DNA of 64,000 nt from Myxocyprinus asiaticus (Eukaryota; Chordata; Actinopteri; Cypriniformes; Catostomidae). Under the pieces are notes generated by a model. The model made no database searches. It was not told the DNA's origin and was given only the letters and a program-made list of their open reading frames with translations. The number at the start of each line of letters is the position of its first letter. Positions within the stretch are counted from its first letter, which is position 1. The stretch lies in the NCBI RefSeq assembly GCF_019703515.2, contig NC_059356.1, positions 23,983,197 to 24,047,196 on the forward strand, read 5' to 3'. Both the position numbers and the translations under genes were made by a program. Positions 1 through 11,444 of the stretch are shown here, piece by piece.

Positions 1-987
1 TGGCAGTTAAAGGAATGGTTACAAAATGACATTTTACAGTTCAGCCAAACAGTTATTCAAAGGGATGTATCATATACTCAGTCAGGAGATTAGACAATTA
101 TTCAAAATATTGTGATTCCCCTGAAAGGACTACCCCTTTATTTGTGTGTGGCATTGTAAAATTTGTTAATCACGTGTGTCACAAGGCCTACATTCACAGT
201 CAGTATTTGCGATTAAAAAATGTCTTTACTAACAGGTTTGACTCTCGAATTGTACTGAATATACAACAGGAGGCAGTTCCATTCTTCAACACTCTAATTC
301 CTAACCTCTTTTAATGCCTCTTTCCATAGTGACAGTTAACAATTAAATATGAAGACTTTGCATTGTCTTTTACGATTAAATATTTATTCTAAACTGTTCA
401 GCTTTCTCTCAGCTTTGTGGCCAAAAATACTCAGGTTTCATTTTAGTCCTTGTATTCCCTCCTCCACCTGGAGTACAGGAGTTTTTCTTATTCTATGACC
501 AATTTCTACCTTTTTTTAATAACTGGAGATGGTGATAGCCCTAACATTAGTGACTGACAGCATAAATATAACCTGCAATGCGCAGACTTATGTCATATGA
601 CAACATGACAGACTATTAGTTGTCAATTGCAGTTCCATTCATACAACACACATCAATCGAACTCACTCTCTTAATTTGGGTTTGACACCTGTAAATTTAA
701 GGTAGTCACTTCAGTTGTAGAATGCAGTTGTCACACTCTTTCATAACCAAACTGTTTATTAACAGAATCATATTTAGCACTCCAAACATAGGTGAATTAT
801 GGACCAGGCCAATAGGGCCAGTGCCCAGGACACTTTTGCCTCCCTATTTCTAATTAAATTTTTTGAGTTCCATTTTAGCTTTATTCTTTGTATGAAAGGT
901 GTTGTTGAACAAAAAAGTATATTATACTATTCTTTATTATAACTGAATGTTTGCCTACATTAAAAAATAGCTTGGATTAGGAGGTTT
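1..987. other. Anonymous AT-rich DNA
   Basis: I see no gene, RNA or recognisable transposon in this stretch. It is AT-rich, with stop codons in all frames and no splice-bounded open frame. Confidence 0.6.
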
Positions 988-1040
988 AGAGAGAGAGAGA
1001 GAGAGAGAGAGAGGAAGGAAGGACAGAAGGACGGACGGAC
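988..1040. repeat. GA microsatellite grading into GGAA/GGAC repeats
   Basis: About 13 GA units are followed by short GGAA and GGAC units. This is a simple sequence repeat with no coding potential. Confidence 0.95.
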
Positions 1041-1327
1041 ATCTTAAAGTAGATTAAAGGGCTCATGTGTGAGTTTGGAGAGAAATCATGAACATTCCAA
1101 AACAAACTCGGCTCACTTGAATATTCCATCGGTGTAATGTAGGTGTAGGGGTTTTTGTAAATGATGCCTTTGCAGGGTACTTTGATGGAAAAATCAAAGT
1201 ATATTTGATTATCAATTAGTTATCAATGTCCCTTTTAAGGCAAGTCAGTCCACTCGGCGGCCATCTTTGAAATGCTCCTGGGCAGGCTGGGCAGCCATTT
1301 CCAAAATTTCAAGATTACGATCAAAGA

Positions 1328-1752
1328 TGACTACCACCCCTGAAGTCGCGAGATCGAATCCAGGGTGTGCTGAGTGACTCCAGCATAGGTCTCCTAAGCA
1401 ACCAAATTGGCCCGGTTGCTAGAGAGGGTAGAGTCACATGGGGTAACCTCCTCGTGGTCGCAATTAGTGGTTCTCGCTCTCAATGGGGCGTGTGGTAAGT
1501 TGTGTGTGGATCGCAGAGAGTAGCATGAGTCTCCACATGCTGTAAGTCACCGCGGTGTCATGCACAGCGAGCCACGTGATAAAATATGCGGATTGACTGT
1601 CTCAGAAGTGGAGGCAACTGAGACTTGTCCTCCGCCACCCGGATTGAGGTGAGTAACTGCGCCACCACTAGGACCTACTAAGTAGTGGGAATTGGGCATT
1701 CCAAATTGGAGAGAAAAGGGGATAAAAAAATCTAAATACAAAAATTTAAAAA
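1328..1752 (+). mobile_element. tRNA-derived SINE, intact insertion with 17-bp target duplication
   Basis: The element is flanked by a perfect 17-bp direct repeat, AAGATTACGATCAAAGA, at 1311-1327 and 1753-1769, the mark of LINE-mediated insertion. Near its head is a Pol III B-box-like block (GAGATCGAATCC, close to GGTTCGAATCC). The body is the GC-richer sequence I recognise as a common cyprinid SINE, and it ends in an A-rich tail. The tRNA head appears shortened, because an A box is not obvious. The short ORFs on both strands within it are incidental. Confidence 0.85.
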
Positions 1753-1769
1753 AAGATTACGATCAAAGA

Positions 1770-2574
1770 ATATTTTTAAAATCTGCATTAAAATCTTACA
1801 ACAATGGTATCATAAATTATGCTGCTTTAGCTCAGACCACACTAAAAAAACACTATTTTTCAGGCTGGTCCATCTAATGTGCATGCGCATTCTTGAGTTG
1901 ATTGATAAGCGATGTCTGTATCCGAAAGTTGATTGGCTCTTTGGTCTGTAAGGCAGGACTTTCTTTTCTACTATACATCCATTGGCCGTTGGGCATTCCA
2001 GTTTCTCCGATTCATTGTATTACCCATAGTCCGTCTCTGCTAAACTGTCTCCTGGTTTTATACAGTTGGTTGGACTAATATGTAAAAGACCTAGCGTCAA
2101 ATAGCCTTCAGAAATAGCCATTAAAGCAGTGTGAATATTTGAAAGAATTAGATTGGTATTTTTTTTTATTTTTATTTTTTTTTACATAAAACGGTATAAT
2201 CATATTATAGTGGTTGTGACAGGTATTTACAATTTGACACTGGGTAATTTACAATGAAGTAAAAATTAAAACAATTTTCTAATGTGTACATTACATTGCA
2301 ACCCTCTACAGACACATTGGAGATAATTTTACTCACATTTTAGCTTTTTAAAAATATATAAATTCTTTTGTTACTGTTTGAAATTTCATGTGTCTGCTAC
2401 ACATTTTTAACCTAAAATATTTACAAGAATCTAAAAATGAAAACAGAATTCCAGATCTAACATTTAAGTGCTTGACTTAAGTGCTTCACCCCCCCCCCCC
2501 CCCCCGGAGACATATTGAAGCACGTTTCTGTATACAAATACGTTCTTAAAACAATTAACATTTGAAAAATACTT
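1770..2574. other. Anonymous AT-rich DNA with a poly-C tract
   Basis: No gene was seen. The one notable item is an uninterrupted run of 17 C at 2489-2505. Confidence 0.6.
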
Positions 2575-2826
2575 TGGCACATTTTATGAATTACATAGGC
2601 TGATAGCCTCGGGCACAAAAGTAAATTTATGACAATTAGTTAGACACTTGACACTTCGTAACCGTCTGCCTGAGGGCAATAACTCAAAATGGGGATGCAA
2701 AGATGTGTGTCATCTGCCATAATACTCCAAGCCTTCCTTAAAACTTTTAACTTAAAATAAAATTTGCTCACTGCACAAAATAAATCATCCGCTCGCATGT
2801 CACCAGCTTCAACCAGGGCATCCCTC
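2575..2826 (-). mobile_element. LINE 3' fragment (C-terminus of reverse-transcriptase ORF)
   Basis: Read on the minus strand, the segment encodes the C-terminal signature of jockey/CR1/L2-group LINE polyproteins: ELLPSGRRLRSVK, then FVPEAISL. The same signature, ELLPSGRRFRAL, ends the larger LINE at 51.7-55.0 kb. A frameshift near 2690 separates the upstream part (RKAWSIMADDTH) from the LPSGRR part. Only about 250 bp of the 3' coding end remains, so it is a dead 5'-truncated copy. It abuts the TRIM-like element to its right. Confidence 0.6.
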
Positions 2827-3008
2827 ACACTCCTCCACCACCCTACTCAGGCCAGGGAAACCTCTGGCTTGACATACTCCTGTCCCTTCCTGGAGGGGAG
2901 GTTTTGCCCTTCTGGCTGCCCTTCTGGCTGCCCTTCTGCTGGCAGGTCTTCCCCGCCTCTCTGGAGCCCTGGGTGAAACGAGGGGATGGAGAGGGAAAGA
3001 GCGAGGGG

Positions 3009-3015
<7 letters not shown>

Positions 3016-3061
<46 letters not shown>
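3016..3061. repeat. GA microsatellite inside TRIM-like copy 1
   Basis: About 23 GA units lie within the internal region. The same tract, of different length, occurs at the equivalent place in the copy at 9.4-10.3 kb, so it belongs to the element. Confidence 0.95.
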
Positions 3062-3066
<5 letters not shown>

Positions 3067-3374
3067 CTCGCTCGCCGGTCCCCGGACACATGGTCGCCTG
3101 GTCCTCAGCCACTCCTCTGATCCCTGGCGGACGGCAGTAGCTCCTCCGACTCCCAGCGGTCGGCAGCGACTCCTCCGTCCCCGCTGGAAGACCTCGGCTC
3201 CTCTGCTTCCTGGTAGATGGCAGCGGCGAGGACTCCATGACAGCGCATCCCTCCTCCTTTCCGGGTTTCGGCACCAGTGTAATGGGGTTCACAGGACGGA
3301 CAAGGAGGAGGCAGGAACTGGCAGAACAGTTAGCATAACTTCAATGACATAAATCAACTTAAACACACAGCGGC

Positions 3375-3404
3375 TGTGTGTGTGTCTCTCTCTCTCTCTC
3401 TCTC
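3375..3404. repeat. GT/CT microsatellite in LTR of TRIM-like copy 1
   Basis: A short GT run (3375-3384) is followed by CT (3385-3404). In the 10.1-kb LTR the matching position reads GTGCGTCTCTCTCGA, so this copy has expanded at that site. Confidence 0.85.
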
Positions 3405-3509
3405 GATCTGGCGCCTCAGGCTCATCTTTATCCCCCTCCCGGCTGATTAGGACAACTCAGCACTGAGCGTGCATCCTCACGGCCCGGCCACGCCCTCCTC
3501 CTCGTCACA

Positions 3510-3941
3510 CCATGCTGCAGTAATTTCTGATAGTCCAGCTGCACAAAATTGAGTACGTTGCATATGACAGCTTCAGATTTGGTGCGGGCAGAAGACAATT
3601 TCGGATCATACAATTTCTTGATCAGTTTCGCAGGACAGTCAGCCGACTGAAAACTATGGCCAGGCACAACAGAATGATAAGCAGAAAGTCCTTCATTTGC
3701 ATGCACCTTGTCAGATTTGGAACTTTGCTTCACAAAAAAATCACTAATATTTGGTGTGGCACACATGGCCTCCATGGGCGATGGAAAAGCGAGCTCCACA
3801 AATCTCACACCTCACTTTACTAGGCTCTGTCTGTGACTCCTTTTTTAGAAATGTAAACTCTTTTTGAAGATCCTTATTAAATGTACATGCACGCTTCATT
3901 GACATTTTTGCAGCTGCAATTTCATCGGTGTGCTTTTTCAA
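3510..3941 (-). pseudogene. BED/hAT-type transposase N-terminal remnant
   Basis: The minus-strand reading starts at the ATG ending at 3941 and gives a 65-residue piece with a zinc-ligand pair, VRCEICGARFSIAHGG. A second piece in another frame contains ISDFFVKQSSKSDKV and LIKKLYDPKLSSARTKSE, which I associate with fish transposon-derived zinc-finger proteins. The His pair expected after the Cys pair is absent and the frame changes at about 3775. A deletion and frameshift have therefore removed part of the finger. The catalytic domain is absent. Alternative: a fragment of another zinc-finger transposase family. Confidence 0.45.
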
Positions 3942-4240
3942 ACTGAATCTTCAATCAGTTCACTAACTCGACGTCTGTTGATAGGGGATTGTGATTGGAC
4001 AGTTTAATCCAATCATGTACTTAAAATAACACGGTATGATTTTATTGGTTTTACAAACTGTGTCCTTTGCTTCCTTTGATTAGAATACTCACGTGCCTGA
4101 GAAAGCCGCATAGGCGATAGAACAATTTTAGGAGAGGGGAAATATGGGACAAAACACAATTTTTCAGAAAAATTGGGACACTAGAAAAAGTGCTTAAATA
4201 CGGGACTGTCCTGGGAAAAACAGGATGTCTGGCCACCCTA
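3510..4240 (-). mobile_element. Truncated hAT-like DNA transposon
   Basis: The minus-strand sequence starts at about 4240 with TAGGGTGGCCAGACATCC, the style of terminus seen in many fish hAT elements. It continues through a roughly 300-bp leader into zinc-finger transposase-like coding remains and stops where TRIM-like copy 1 begins (3509). The right-hand part of the element is missing, so no terminal-repeat pairing or target duplication could be checked. The hAT assignment rests on the terminus and on the BED-like finger. Confidence 0.5.
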
Positions 4241-6238
4241 TCACGACTGGAACAGGCTGCTGTGTGAACGTTGCCCAAAGGTGTTGTAATATTGTGCTGG
4301 TGATACTTTGTGTGAACGTATGTGTTTATGTCAGGGTGTTTTTTTTTTTTTGACAGAACAAGTCTTGACTCTGTGTTACATCAGGGAAGGTAACAGGCCT
4401 TAATATTACTGCCTAAATAAATGGCTGTATAAGCATATACAGTATATGTGAATTTATATCCCACGGCATGACAATTCACTCTTGATTGTCGGAATTATGC
4501 TTTCTTACAGTGGCTACACTATGATGCACAAATATTCAGACTCCTTGTTGGGTGTTATAATTTCAAATAATTTAAGCATGTATAACAAATGAATTGATTT
4601 TGGGCTACTTAGAACTTAAATTCCAACAGCTGCATTGACAGATGTCAAGCTATCAGCAGGTCTTCAGTATGAGTCTTTGTGCAGTTGGGTAGGAGTGAAT
4701 CAATAGTCTTATTTGAGGAGATGGGCAGAGCATTTAAATTAGATTAATTTTGTTCTGGATTTTTTTTTTTAGATGTTTAGATATTTGCATTGTGGTTAAC
4801 TGCTAACACCCACTTTAACACCCGGCATATTGAATAATGAATTTATTGCTGCAACATTAAAATAATCAGGGATATATTTCCAGTAGAAGTGAAACTTATG
4901 ACATTTTAATAGCTGTGTGATATTAGGCCAGTGTTCCTATCAAAATGAAGTTTTTGCATGCTAATAGGAATGCATTTGACTGTGTATGTGTATATGTGTG
5001 TGTGTAGACATGTCCTCAGGAGAGCCCTGCCATCATATCATGATTTATTTTTTAATACAAATTTCCCAGGAAAAAATAAAAATACTAATTTTTGCATGTT
5101 AATCTGAGTGCATTTGACTGTGTCCTCTGGAGAGTTTTTATATGAATTTCACTGTGATTTGCTTTTGATGACAATGTTTTTGTGACAGTGTGTTGATGAT
5201 TGGATGTAGTGTCACTGCTGTTACACTTAAATCAGCTAGAGCTCTAATCCGCAGTATAGGGCAACATGCAAGTTCTCTGGCAATGACATTGCTGTGACAG
5301 GTAACCCTGACATCCATGCATCCTTCCCTTTAACTCATTCTCTTCTTGTTTCTCTCAATTCTTCACTCTGGTACAAACACACATACAAACAGGTGCTGCT
5401 GGTATTCATTGGGGTTTTGTAATAGCAGGGCTGCTTTAATGTCAGTTATTTCTTTCCAGGCTCAATCTGAATTAATTGGAGTGTTTTGATTTTACTTTTA
5501 GTTTTTTTTGATATGTCAGTGCCTGGCCGGTATTACCAGGGCAGGAATTGCTAATATATGCCTGTGATACCTTCAGTACATTGGCAGCATTTGTGTGCAA
5601 GCTTGCACGATCATACACGTGTCTATTTGAGTATATGTGTTTATTTATCTGTATAAGAGAGGATTTACTGGGGGCGTTAGGTCTTGGCTGTTGGCTCACG
5701 AGATAAACCATAAAATAAATCAGAATATTACACCCCTGAACACGACTGTGTGTACTAAATGTGCAGCACTTTTGAACGTGTGTGGCCATTTCTACATATT
5801 TACATCATAAATTCAGTACTTGGCTGCCTTATCTATGCAGGATATATATCGATCAGTGTGTCATTTGCTGGGGAGCTAATAAAGTCCACAAAATGTTTTC
5901 TTTGTTTATGTGGCTCGATTAGTCTATATGAATGAACAGCCAGATACCCTTCGAAATTCCTCTTGTCCAATGTGTCCCCCTTCTGCCATTTTCTCCATTT
6001 TTACATCTCTTACTTTTGCTCTCTCTTTTTCGGCCTGTCTGTGTAGATATGGACTTGAACCTATATCTGATCATTTTTTGCTTTGATCAGAACAGACCAC
6101 TGCTTTCTCGGTCACTTACTGTGTTGATTGACATATTTTGTCATGCTAGTCTAGATAGTCTACAGTATATTTATATATTAGGGATTCTTTAATTGGAAAC
6201 ATACTTTATTGAATATAAAAAAATTAAAAAAATAAAAA
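4241..6238. other. Anonymous AT-rich DNA with a short local duplication
   Basis: No gene was seen. A phrase of about 50 bp (TTTTTGCATG...GCATTTGACTGTGT) near 4950-4985 recurs at about 5090-5125 with differences, suggesting an old local duplication of roughly 140-bp spacing. Confidence 0.5.
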
Positions 6239-6641
6239 GTTTCATCACAGGAACATGTTTGGCTCCTTTTTAAATCATAATGATAACAGAAATCACCCAA
6301 ATGGCCCTGATCAAAAGTTTACATACCCTTTAATGTTTGGCCTTGTTACAGACACACGAGGTGACACACACAGGTTTAAATAGCCATTAAAGGTTAATTT
6401 CCCACAGCTGTGACTTTTTAAATTGCAATTAGTGTCTGTGTATAAATAGTCAATGAGTTTGTTAGCTCTCACGTGGATGCACTGAGCAGGCTAGATACTG
6501 AGCCATGGGGAGCAGAAAAGAACTGTCAAAAGACCTGCGTAACAAGGTAATGGAACTTTATAAAGATGAAAAAGGATATAAAAAGATATCCAAAGCCTTG
6601 AAAATGCCAGTCAGTACTGTTCAATCACTTATTAAGAAGTG
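6239..6641 (+). mobile_element. Tc1-like transposon, 5' end only
   Basis: The segment has a Tc1-style inverted-terminus core (GATCAAAAGTTTACATACCC at about 6310), a leader, and then the start of a Tc1 transposase at ATG 6505: MGSRKELSKDLRNKVMELY and later KMPVSTVQSLIKK. This is the N-terminal paired-like helix-turn-helix DNA-binding region. The frame runs into a stop immediately after about 45 residues, and nothing of the DDE domain follows. It is a 5' relic with no catalytic capacity. Confidence 0.85.
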
Positions 6642-6654
6642 ATTGAAGTTTCAT

Positions 6655-6790
6655 CACTGGAACATGATAATGTTGGTTCTAGCAACACCAAGGTTGTAAG
6701 TTTGATCACTGATCAAATGTATACCTTGAATATTTGATAATTCCCTTTGGTTAAAAGTGTCTGCTAAATGCATTCATGTAAATCTATGTT
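6655..6790 (+). mobile_element. Degenerate tRNA-derived SINE fragment
   Basis: The segment resembles the SINE at 40124-40262. It has a decayed B-box-like stretch (AAGTTTGATCACTG), then a body ending in TTGGTTAAAAGTGTCTGCTAAATGC, the tail block shared by a widespread fish SINE group. The head is missing. Confidence 0.6.
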
Positions 6791-7886
6791 AAAACAGTTG
6801 TCTTGTGTTCTAAATTAATTTACAATAAAAAAACATACCTTATTTGTTTTTACACATAAACATCAAATAAATTGAAATAATATATATACAAAATATATAT
6901 TGTTTAAGCTCTTAGGAGGAAGGAACTTTCTTATAAAAGAGCAAAGTTTTTTCTAAAAACTTGTTATAAATTTAGGGGGCAAGTCCAAACTTCTCCAAAT
7001 TGTCCAAACTGGCAAATGTAACTTTTTGGCACTCCGAAAAATTAGGAAAAGCAATAAAGGAGAAACATCAAAAAGGTTTAAGGCTATTCAAGGCTGTTTA
7101 TGTAATTACTGTAGCCTAAAATTCTTTTTCTAAATGTTTTTCTTTGAAATCAGTAGGGGTTACCCTATTCGAAAATCCACCCAGATATGATTAAATTATG
7201 TCTAACATTTGTTGTTCAGATTCACAGTTGTCTCTGATGTTCAGTTATAATATGAAAACTGGCTTTTAGAAGCTGTTACTCCTGGAAAAAATTCTCTCCA
7301 TGTCGTTCTTCATTGATTCTTATTACCTGATATAATTCAAACAGTGAGGCAATCACACTGCTCCACAGATGCCACATAGGTGCCTGAGCCTGTTCTTTCT
7401 CTCCTGCAGTTATTGAGCCCACTACCTTTTTCAATATCACTTGGCTGTTGCTTGACTCTTCTCTGACTCTCTCTTTTTTTTTTCTGTTCTCATCTATGTG
7501 CTCCAAAAAACAATTTACCCATATATCATTCATATATACCTTATGTATTATAATGTATTATTATGTATTATTGTGATATATATTACCATATACACCTTAT
7601 GCAGTATGTTCGAGTCTAGTGGGTTTCTAGTTTCAAAGAGATCAGATCTCATTGATATTAATAACTGCCAGAGATAATATTCAATCGTTTTTGTCTTACC
7701 TTATCTATTTTGTCTTCGGATAACATGTAATGATCTTTTTTTATCTGATGTTGTTGTTGTTTGTTTTGTTTTTTTTTCTATTCTACTTTTTTCTGTCTAA
7801 TATTCTTGGTGTTCATGTTTTAGTAGCTTTGTCTTTAGGAATCTCACATTACCAACACAAACTGCAAATTAATCTCTCTGTCTGTT

Positions 7887-7919
<33 letters not shown>

Positions 7920-8130
7920 CTCACTCTACCTTTCTCTCTCACTATAAACACTTTTCCAGCATGTCACACAAGTTGCAAATTTGTAAAAAAACTTTCACAA
8001 ATTCAACATTTACACTATATCATCACACAGCATTTAAAAACCATCACATTGTTATTCTTGTGTTAGTTAAGCACAGTTCTCTCCATGTGAATTCTTGTAG
8101 GCAAAGAACTTTATGTATAAAATGACATAT
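6791..8130. other. Anonymous AT-rich DNA with CT microsatellite
   Basis: No gene was seen. A CT microsatellite lies at 7889-7917. A stretch near 7175-7213 (CCACCCAGATATGATTAAAT...GTCTAAC) is nearly repeated at 9370-9397, beside the TRIM-like element, indicating another dispersed repeat of unknown class. Confidence 0.5.
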
Positions 8131-8722
8131 AAAGGTGTGGTCACGTTTACCTTTGCACTGCGAAATTCTGCAGGCGAAAATCAGTCATCTCAGTTGGAAT
8201 CCGCTCAATCGGCAAAGAATTTCTCCATGCAGATTTTTTTAGTTTTAGGATAATATAGTTTTGAATAAAGTGTTGAATATTTAAGAAGTTAGAGGTTTGT
8301 TCAGTTGAGTTTAGTATTGATCCTATGGCAAGAATTTTGAGAAATGTGTTTTACGTTATAAGTTCCAGTAAAGGCGTCTTACCAATTCAGGAAAACAGTC
8401 ATTCTTTTCTGTCAGCAGCAGAACTAGGTCAGACTTGGCGAGTTGCAGTCTGAGTCTGCAGACAGAAACAAGCAATCGCAACTTTATCTGGCATGGGGAA
8501 CCCATAGTTCTTTGCAGTTAGCCATTAGTAGCAAACAATGAGGCACTATCAGCACTGAGCTCCATCACTCAATTCAATAAACACATTAAATGAATCATTC
8601 CATGCAGACTCACTATCCTTAAATAAATGACAGTTTTTTGAATGATCAGTCATATTTTCAAAATCAATGCCAAAATTTTACAATTTCCGCCAGGGTATGC
8701 AAACTTTTGAGCACAACTGTAT
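8131..8722. mobile_element. Probable non-autonomous DNA transposon remnant
   Basis: The right edge reads GGGTATGCAAACTTTTGAGC (8694-8713), a phrase typical of Tc1/mariner-type termini in fish. The body (CACTGCGAAATTCTGCAGG, GGAATCCGCTCAATCGGC) resembles a repeat I have seen in cyprinid DNA. I could not find a matching left terminus, so the left edge is a guess. Confidence 0.35.
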
Positions 8723-9397
8723 ATCTACTTTTAAAGTCTCACTAATCCTTACACTCGCTCCTGACCAGGTGTTAGTAAATGTATTATTTATAGATAGTTG
8801 GAAGTGGAACATTGCCAATATCATTACAGATGTCTGCCATGTGTGAGGTCAAAGCACAGAGTGGGAGACGAGGAAGAGAGCAAAGTTGCCCATCTAATAG
8901 CCATATGTGTTTGCAGGAAGGTGTTTAATATCATGGTGATATCATTTGTATTCATACTAGGGATTTATATGTAAAGTGTACATGTACATTTTTACATATT
9001 TGGATTGACACTGCAACAAACAATGTGACTATATTGACAGCATCTAAAATGTATGTACAAATTTAGAGATTACAGATTTCCGCAGAATTGCGACATCTGT
9101 CATTCATAAAAGTTCTACGCATTCCTCACCACTTGCTTGTTTGTTTATTAAATATTTTGGCTATTTTTATGATGTTTTCAGTTACTAATACAGTAAGAGT
9201 GCAGTATTTCAGCTCAGTTTAACACATTTCACATTATTTAAATCCCTTCTGCAGAATTCTGCAGAATTCCCCTCAAAATCAGTGCAGGAAATGCAAAAAA
9301 AATTAGGGAGGGAAACATCCAGCCACATATGTTAACACAGATGGTCATAAAAAGCATAAAATTGAAGATCCACCCAGATACGATTAAATTGTCTAAC
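8723..9397. other. Anonymous AT-rich DNA
   Basis: No gene was seen. The segment around 9075-9290 carries two CAGAATT-rich blocks (TTTCCGCAGAATTGCGAC; CTGCAGAATTCTGCAGAATT) that may mark the ends of an old dispersed repeat. I cannot support a class. Confidence 0.4.
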
Positions 9398-9753
9398 TGT
9401 AATAGTTAAAGGACAGGCAAGGAGGAGGCGGGAACCAGCTGAACAGTAAACATAAAGTTTAATAAGAAACTCAACATAAAACAAACATAAACCCTTTAAC
9501 TCGCTCTCCCGCTGATCAGCTGATTCAGCGCCGGCTGTGCATCATCATGGCTTGGCCACGCCCTCCCCCTCGTCACACTTCTCCCCCGCCCAATTCAAGC
9601 CGGGGCGCCACCGGTCTGACCAACACCCCCCCCCCATCTCTGGAGGGGTGACGCTGCACTTCCAGCCATTCTGTCAGCCGGTGGTCCACCCCGCCTTCTG
9701 TGAACCTGAGGGAGAGACAAGGGGAGGTGTGGGGAGAGAAAGGGCGAGTGGAG

Positions 9754-9790
<37 letters not shown>

Positions 9791-10266
9791 AGAACTTGCT
9801 TGCTGACTCCTGGACGCGCTGTCGCCTGTTCCTCAACCGCTCCTCCATCCTCTGGCAGACGCCAGCTCGCTCTTCCCACAGTGGACGGCAGCGAGTCCTC
9901 CAGCCCCTGGCGGACGGAACCGCTCCTCCCCTTCACCTCCAGCCCCAGGCAGATGGCCACGGCTGCTCCCCTGGCGGATGGCAACGGTGAGGACTCTGCG
10001 ACAGCGCATCCCACCTCCCTCCCGGGTTTTGGCACCACTGTAACTGTTAAAGGACGGGCAAGGAGGAGGCGGGAACTGGCTGAATGGTAAACATAAAGTG
10101 TTCTGCATAAAACAAACATAAACACAGACATGCATGCAACGCGGCCGCGTGCGTCTCTCTCGAACTGGCGCCTCCGGCTCCCATTTATCTCGCTCTCCCG
10201 CTGATCAGCTGATTCAGCGCCGGCCATGCATCATCATGGCTCTGCCACGCCCTCCTCCTCGTCACA
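9398..10266 (-). mobile_element. TRIM-like non-autonomous LTR element, complete copy
   Basis: The 869-bp minus-strand element has its 5' LTR at 10039-10266 (228 bp) and 3' LTR at 9398-9577 (180 bp, with an internal deletion of about 50 bp). Both read TGTGACGAGG at one end and ...TACA at the other. A PBS-like TGGTGCCAAAACCCGGG follows the 5' LTR (10021-10037). A purine-rich tract (GGGCGGGGGAGAAG) precedes the 3' LTR. Flanks are ctaac (9393-9397) and ctaat (10267-10271), a 5-bp target duplication with one mismatch. The internal 461 bp has no gag, protease, RT or integrase signature, so mobility would depend on another element. The long minus-strand frames are compositional. Confidence 0.85.
9757..9787. 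repeat. GA microsatellite inside TRIM-like element
   Basis: About 15 GA units lie in the internal region, at the position equivalent to the tract in copy 1. Confidence 0.95.
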
Positions 10267-11444
10267 CTAATGTGTGACTTTTACCCCTGGATTTACTTGA
10301 CTCACACATATGCACAATTGCACACACACATTCACACAGCTGTAACTAATCTATAAATATTTAAATAATGGCTTTCAGAACAAAGTTAAGGATCCATGTG
10401 AATTCCTGGCACACCCTTCATATGTGTTTGTATTTGCTGTTGCATGTGTGCTTGCGTTTGTTGTGTCTTTCTGAAACTGTGAAAGTGTGTGTTTGCACTG
10501 AAATGGTAATCGCCTGGTCTCCCTCTGTTCTTCAGCCATCACTGCTGGAGAGAGAGAGAGATGGTGCACACGGCAGCGGCTCCAGAATACAAAGCAAGCG
10601 AAAGATGATGTAGAAGTGTGCGGGGGTGGTGGAGGGTTATGGGTCGGGATGAGGTGATGCACTGATGACACCTTGCTACCTTCTCATAATAATAGTCTCT
10701 GTATAACACAGGCGCTGAATTGCACTTTGAGATGTTTTTAAATAGCTTGTTGGCATTATTAAGGCATTTTTTACACAGTAGTAAAAAGAGGAGTATAAGA
10801 AATCGGGGCAGAGAGTGAGCAGCATGGGATGGGAAAATTACCTGGGCCAAACACGACACTCTCCCATGAGCAGCACAGTTTAATATGTCTAAAATGCTCA
10901 ACAATTTTGTATATGTATGTGTATGTCAGAGACTGTTTGTGTGTTCAGTTTGTTGGCAGTAATTGCTAGCATTTAAGCTCAGTAATAAGAACACCAGGGT
11001 TTTATTTACAAGCAGAACAATAGTGGTGTACTACAATGAACAACTGGAAAAAAAATATGTGATGCACATTTAGATGTTGCGTAATAACACATGCAAATTT
11101 GAAAGAGTGTGTTACATAGATTTGAAAATGAGTTTAATTAGCAGGTCGGCTAATGTTTTTCTTGTCCACTGTATCATGGTAATTTGCCTGCTGAATTGCT
11201 AATGCTTTTGTGACGTGAGGACGTAGAAAGGCAGAAACGAAGAAGGAAATGCTGGCAGCCAGGAACACTGATGAGGAGTGAAATGATGGAAAGAAGTAAA
11301 GTAAAGGAGGGAGTGAGTGTTAGAGAAGATGTGAGTGTGTGTGTGAGAGAGAGTGTGTCACATTTTTTATGTCTTAGCATGTTTAACCTCCTATTGTTTG
11401 ACCTTCATCACCAAAATCAGAAGGAAGAGTGCGACAAAGATGCT
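10267..11444. other. Anonymous DNA, short CA and GA runs
   Basis: No gene or named repeat was recognised. ORFs on either strand are short and lack splice or start context. Confidence 0.5.

Larger units (their letters stand above)
2827..3509 (-). mobile_element. TRIM-like non-autonomous LTR element, copy 1 (one LTR plus internal region)
   Basis: The minus-strand 5' LTR lies at 3278-3509 (232 bp, TGTGACG...TTACA). It is followed directly by TGGTGCCGAAACCCGG (3262-3277), which has the position and look of a tRNA primer-binding site. The internal region resembles that of the complete copy at 9398-10266 and includes the same expanded GA/CT tract (3016-3061). The second LTR is missing: the element ends where the LINE fragment begins. 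The internal region has no gag or pol signature. The long minus-strand ORFs here arise from the GC-rich, low-complexity composition and I do not treat them as genes. Confidence 0.75.

Noticed and set aside
2843..3292. 149-residue minus-strand ORF
   Set aside because: Same situation in TRIM-like copy 1: microsatellite-derived Ser-Leu repeat and LTR/PBS sequence, no protein signature.
9595..10227. 210-residue minus-strand ORF
   Set aside because: It spans the LTR and GA tract of the TRIM-like element, has Ser-Leu runs from the microsatellite and no domain. Open frames occur on both strands from GC bias.
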